Below, piece by piece: positions 59,019 through 64,000 of a DNA stretch of 64,000 nt. This DNA comes from Psoroptes ovis. Taxonomy: Eukaryota > Arthropoda > Arachnida > Sarcoptiformes > Psoroptidae. Position numbers and translations under genes: made by a program. The DNA lies in contig PQWQ01000001.1 of the NCBI GenBank assembly GCA_002943765.1, forward strand, positions 744,001 through 808,000, read 5' to 3'. The notes below the pieces were generated by a model, which saw only the letters and a program-made list of their open reading frames with translations, made no database searches and was not told the origin of the DNA. Position 1 is the first letter of the stretch, and each line of letters opens with the position of its first letter.

Positions 59019-60289
59019 AAGGTGACCAACCGTACTTATTTTATGAGTACTGTACTCATTTTGGGCGAGCTGTACTCAATTTGAATCCTGTACTTAAAAA
59101 GTACTTATTTTCAAAATTTGTACTCATTTGAATTTCAAAAACATTTTCTAGTTTATTTTATTTTAATTTCATAAATTGAAATTAGAATTTTGAATTTTAA
59201 TTTAATTCAAATTTACTATGACAGTGATTCGAATTTCGCGCGCACACTTGTAAAGTATTTTCAGCAATCTTAACGCGTGCGTAGCATTTAAAAAAAAGAA
59301 ATGGAATTTCTTACTAAAAAGCAGCTTTTGTGTCGGTGTCAGATAAGTCTCAAATATATTCGTTTTTCAAATGATATCTTGCTTATCCCGAATCTGAATC
59401 GGGCATTATTACTATTCCAAAATTAAAAAGCGACATCTGACATCTCTTGACATCTTATATCGAAAAATTTTTGAAATTTCGATTTCGAAAACAGTTAAGT
59501 TATTTAAGAATTTCGAAAAAGTGTTTTTTCCATTGTTCTCATATGTGAATATTCTAAATAATTCATAATAAGATTGAAAAAATTGATAATTGTTCTATGT
59601 AAGTTTCAATATGATTGAATTTCAAATAGTTAACGATTAATTTGTTGTTATTTTGATTTTGTAGTATTCTACGATTTTTGAAATTTAAAATTATTTTCAT
59701 CTTGATTTATCATTCAATTCGTCGAAAAAATAATATAATTAAAATTTGTAATTTGTAAGTTTCTATATCATGGATTCATTTTCATTCTTTCTAAATATAT
59801 CATTGATTGATAGGTCAATTTGTCTGACAATACGAAATATTTGAAAATAATCATGGAAATTTCGATGTGTTTGCCCGTAATGCATCGAAAAATTCTTTTC
59901 CTATGGTCAATGATTTTTGGACCTATGAAAAATCTCAACTTCAAGTCAGCAATTTAAATGCAATAATGACTGTGAAGTATAATATGAATGATAAAAATTG
60001 CATTGACATCGCTGAATTGTTAGAAAAAAATGAGACAATCGCAAAAAAAAATACATTCAGTCGAAAAATACCATCGAACGGGTACATCGGTATAATAGCA
60101 ATGAATAATTTTTATTTTAAATTCTGTATTATCATCATTATTATTATTATTAAATATTAATATTAATATTACACAAATATTAATATATTTTGTATTTTGG
60201 TTTTTTTTTTTTTTTTTTTTTTTTGCTTTTTATATTTCAAGTATAATACAAAGTGTACTTTTTCTGAACAAAAAATAGTTGGTCACCTT
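59019..60289. mobile_element. Decayed hAT-like DNA transposon (1271 bp)
   Basis: The element is bounded by 12-bp terminal inverted repeats AAGGTGACCAAC (59019-59030) and GTTGGTCACCTT (60278-60289). A direct repeat AAGATAAAT flanks it at 59010-59018 and 60290-60298, one base more than the usual 8-bp hAT target duplication. The left end has many GTACT/AGTAC subterminal motifs, typical of hAT ends. It contains a transposase remnant (59828-60160) but no complete transposase, so it is non-autonomous and probably inactive. The interior includes a long poly(T) at about 60200-60224. Confidence 0.75.
59828..60160 (+). pseudogene. hAT transposase C-terminal remnant
   Basis: An open frame of about 110 codons without its 5' part. 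The segment FPMVNDFWTYEKSQLQVSNL followed by AIMTVKYNMNDKNCIDIAEL resembles the hAT dimerisation domain pattern, in which a W, then R/K-x-x-L, then a V(K/R)xN and C motif occur. An in-frame stop lies immediately upstream and no DDE catalytic residues or BED finger can be read. The end of the frame runs into AT-rich repeat. It sits inside the inverted-repeat-bounded element, which supports the assignment. Confidence 0.5.
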
Positions 60290-61570
60290 AAGATAAATAA
60301 CTTGGATAAATAACTTCGGTAATGAAAGGATTATTATTTTTTTTTTTTTTTTTGCGAAAGGGTTATAAATTATTTATGAAATGATAATGTGTATATTTAT
60401 ATAAAAATGGAAAAATATAAATAAAATAATTTTGATTTTGATTTATTTTATTCCATTCTTCTTCAGTTCTCGGTGAGTTTACGTGTGTTGGCGGTGATGG
60501 TGTCGATGGGAATGGCAACGATGGTAATGGTTGATCATAATGATAATGAACCTGAGAATAATTCAGGTAAGAAAATTGAAAAAAAACTAATAATTATTGT
60601 TTTAAAGAACAATTATAATAATAAACAACAAATATATTCGTATTTGTATAAGAATTAAATAATAATAATGATAATCGTTGTTGTTGTTGTTCGTTCGCAA
60701 AATTGCGAAAACAATGGAATTGGAATGTGGAATAGGAAAAAAATGATGATTTTAATTTGTTTTATTTCGCATTTTCTCCTGAATATTTTTCTTCTTATTA
60801 TTATTATTTCAATGAATTCAACATATTTCGCAAAGTTAATTGTATTCAATTTTTGTACTTTGGTATTCATCGTTGAATAATGATAATAATGATAATTATA
60901 TAATTTATTTTTAATTAGAATTTTGATAATAATTGAAAAAAAAATATTTCTATCAAAGAAAATCAAGTGGGCATATATGATGTATCATGATAAATACCAT
61001 GGTAGGTACTACCATAAGAAAAGGTAATTGAACATCAGAGATAAACAAAGGATTTTAGACAAACACAGATAAGATCTAGAAATGGCTTGTTTTTTCACAA
61101 TTTTTCTCTCCTCTTCAACAACAAGTTAATTGTATTGTATTTATTAATGATTAATTCAAAGGATAAACAATGAAATTTCAATAAATTCATTTGTAAATTT
61201 TGAAATTGAAATTTCGAGGAATTCAATGAGAAAATTGAAATTGAAATTTATTTTCTTTTTTTTTGTTATACGAAAAATTCGGGTAAAAATTTATATTTAA
61301 ATAAAAAATGATTTGAAATTTGCCTACCTTGAGCCAAACGGTATGTTTGGGAACCAAAAGTTGAATGAATTTCTGATTATTTCGATTAATCTTCGAGGAA
61401 TATAAAGGAATTCAAATCGATTGTTGATCCACAAAAATTATTCACTAATCAAAGATTATAATTTTAATCAAATAAGAATATTTTCAAATTTTTTTTCAAA
61501 ATTTCATTAATTTAATTTTTGATTTGATCATCAATGAAATGGTCAAATTTTTTCAATGATGGGTTTTTAT

Positions 61571-61601
<31 letters not shown>

Positions 61602-63795
61602 GACTAATCAAACAAATTATCACGAACTTTTTTTGAACCGTTTTTTCAAATGATGTTTGTCTATGATGTCTGTGTCTGTTGTTGTGCCTCCAATAAAAAA
61701 ATTGTTATAAATTAATTGAAAATATACACAAAACATCATCAATAAGTTGTAATGGTTCAAAGTAAAAGAAAAATAAATGAAATGAAATTGAAAAAGCAAT
61801 CAACATCATCAACAACAGCAGCAACAGCAGCGACAACATTAATTACAAAAAAAAAAAAAAAATTCGACCAAGAGATTAAACCATGTCTTGTGTAATCATC
61901 ATTATTATCTTATATTCAAAAGATTCATCATCACCACCATCACCATCATGATCATCAATATCATCTGTATTCAAGAAAATATAAACACAACCCATAAGAA
62001 AAAAAGAAGATTGGAAAAAACACGCGTCCACATATATTCATACAAAAACATTCAAATATTTTGGACATTTCGTATTGAACATGTAATAACAACAATTTAA
62101 TTGCGACAAATTTCATTTGTAACATAAATATTGAATGATAATGTTGATGATCATGATCATCATCACGATGATGATGATGATCATTTTGATTATCTTCCCC
62201 CAATTTCGCTCCACCACCAAAGAACTACCATATGTGATACAAAAGTGAAGAAGCGAAGTGAAGAAAAACAAATACCACCGAACCTCTTTGATGTCTTGGT
62301 GGCGGTTGCTATTGCTGCTGATGATGATGGTGATGATGATGATGATGATGATACAAACAGATTAAATGATTGAAAGAAAGCAAAAAAAAAAAAAACAAAT
62401 CTGTCTGACGATCATCATCATCATCTGCTTTCGAATTCTTCTTCTTTTAATAAGAATTTGATTCGATTCGATTTGTTATTGAATGGTAATTGGATTTTTT
62501 TTGTGTGTGTGTTTATTTCCAAGACGAAGATCATGAAGACGAAGACGAATACGATGATGATGATGATGATGATAATTATGTAACACATTTCAATATGTTC
62601 GATATTTAAAAAGATATTTAAGCATCATCAGCAACATCATCAACAGCAACAACAACAGCAATCAACCATAAAGACATCATTAATAATAATAAAGAACAAA
62701 AATTATATCGTCTAGTCTGTGACTTTGATTAGTTTTTTTTCTTATTATTTCTTCAGAAATAATATAAATATACCATGAAATCATCCGTCTACAAAACCAA
62801 ATTAACCATATCATCATCATCATCAAGGGAAAAATGGTGAAAAATTCATTGAAACATCAACAACAACAGCTACAACAACCACAGCAATACAGAATCATGG
62901 TCATTCACTCGTAAATATTTTTAGCGAAAAAAATAATGAAAATCTCATGATAGATTCTTGAATGAGAAAAAAAAACAAAATTCTTTAATTTTGATTTCAA
63001 TTTTTCACTTCTTAATGAAACAACAATCTGTACAAATTAAGATTTTAATTAATCAAATCACTAAAAAAAAAGGAAAAAAATGATGACAAAGTAAAATTCG
63101 TAAGAAATTCAAAGCAAAATTCAACAAATGTCTTCGAACTGGAGAAATCAGGACACAATCTTGACAATAATCATGTGACAATAGATTTTGAAGATGTTCT
63201 GGATTTCGCCAAAGCAAAGTAGATTGACTTTTGACCCAGAAAAAAAAAAAAAACAATTGAAAACCAGTGAAATCAGGGAAATTAGGAACAATCTTATGAC
63301 CATTTTAGCCAACGAAAAAATGGTTCAAATCCATTCAAATTCATCCAATTAATTAATTCAAGATTTCAATTAAAAATATTTTCACAATTTAGAATAACAC
63401 CTGGATTTTCAGATAAAATTCAAAGGAACTTGTGTTTTTAATTATGATTGAAATAAAACAAAAAAAAAGAAAACAAATGATAAATATAAATAAATATTTT
63501 ATGACAATTTTTGTTTGTACAAATTAATGGTGGAATTTCAAATTACAATTGATTGATTTGAATTGAAAATTTGAAACACCTGCACGTCTTTGACATCATT
63601 GGCATTAATTGATTGTCAGTTAACCCATTTTTTTCGAAATGAAATTGACAATTATGAGGTCATTGAATGATGATGATGATGGACACACAATTTTTGTATA
63701 AAATTACACGAACACAATTTTTTGAAATTAATAAATAAATAAATGTAAATGATTACACTATCAGCAATCAGAATCATATTAAATGGTTGATGTCA
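60290..63795. other. Non-coding region right of the transposon
   Basis: AT-rich DNA with ATG/CAT runs (61570-61600 and 62130-62180), poly(T) at about 60333-60350, CAA/CAG runs near 61800-61840 and 62640-62665, and poly(A) runs. One exon-like segment (60467-60566, plus strand) has good splice sites on both sides and is listed in the findings. Nothing else supports a gene. Confidence 0.5.
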
Positions 63796-63999
63796 TCAGG
63801 AAATATTATCATTATTATTCATTGAATTATTATTATTATTATTATTTAATATTAATGAAGATTTTATCATTAATATTTCATAAATATCGACAGCTGTTAC
63901 ACGTTTATTATTATTATTATTCGTATTAGTGTTTGTATTTGAATTATTCGTATTTTTATTTTTAGTTGTTGAATATTTATTTGAATAAGTTGAATAAGT
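63796..63999 (-). CDS. Asn-rich C-terminal coding fragment, runs off right edge
   Basis: An open minus-strand frame enters from the right edge and ends with TGA at 63796-63798, giving about 67 codons. It combines Asn/Thr runs with ordinary sequence (KRVTAVDIYEILMIKSSLIL). The mixture resembles the Asn-rich coding segments of Wnt1 and the 48244-48795 frame. It could be the last exon of a neighbouring gene; the family cannot be told from this piece. Confidence 0.4.
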   Translation of the reverse strand, partial: TYSTYSNKYSTTKNKNTNNSNTNTNTNNNNNKRVTAVDIYEILMIKSSLILNNNNNNNSMNNNDNIS

Positions 64000-64000
64000 A

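Noticed and set aside
62131..62373. Asp/His-rich plus-strand frame
   Set aside because: It is mostly ATG/CAT repeat translated as Asp and His. The short ordinary segment (PPNLFDVLVAVAIAADDD) alone is not enough.

Overview
The window looks like nuclear DNA of a small arthropod, most likely an acariform (astigmatid dust- or scab-type) mite. The evidence is strongly AT-rich DNA, very short introns (57-86 bp in several genes), Asn/Gln-rich low-complexity coding stretches, and an animal gene set (Wnt1, Mediator MED8, a TGF-beta propeptide-like protein, a mitochondrial ribosomal protein). The species call is inference; nothing here fixes it.

Layout. Positions 1-12376 carry a Wnt1/wingless gene on the minus strand. 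Seven coding exons can be spliced in frame, and the last exon lies beyond the left edge. It has an unusually long Asn/Gln-rich N-terminus. Positions 12377-27037 are mostly non-coding upstream DNA with simple repeats, homeodomain-type TAATTA clusters and a few weak exon-like pieces. At 27038-27950 (minus) is a three-exon mitochondrial ribosomal protein S15 gene. It is head-to-head with a small secreted-protein gene (28313-28729, plus).

The centrepiece is a pair of paralogous minus-strand genes at 28873-31817 (956 aa) and 33243-40312 (2327 aa). Both have a short signal-peptide exon, a phase-1 mini-intron and one giant exon. Each giant exon encodes a glycine-rich head, acidic segments, and long tandem arrays built on a shared GPLSKL core. 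The smaller protein also has His-Gly-Pro arrays. They are secreted, repeat-built proteins of no family I recognise. A structural, adhesive or silk-like role is an inference.

Positions 40157-48143 are two almost identical tandem copies of a ~4-kb unit. Each copy holds the first exon and promoter of the large repeat gene, a complete MED8 gene (plus), and a minus-strand gene for a protein with a TGF-beta-propeptide-like region but no ligand domain. Both breakpoints fall in introns. The second copy of the signal-peptide exon is therefore orphaned upstream of the first copy of the propeptide-like gene, and that gene copy has lost a candidate Asn-rich first exon (48244-48795). The unit copies differ visibly only in one poly(A) length, so the duplication is either very recent or an assembly artefact.

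Positions 48796-63795 are mostly non-coding with microsatellites, and contain a decayed hAT-like DNA transposon (59019-60289) with 12-bp terminal inverted repeats and a flanking 9-bp direct repeat. An Asn-rich open frame runs in from the right edge on the minus strand (63796-63999).
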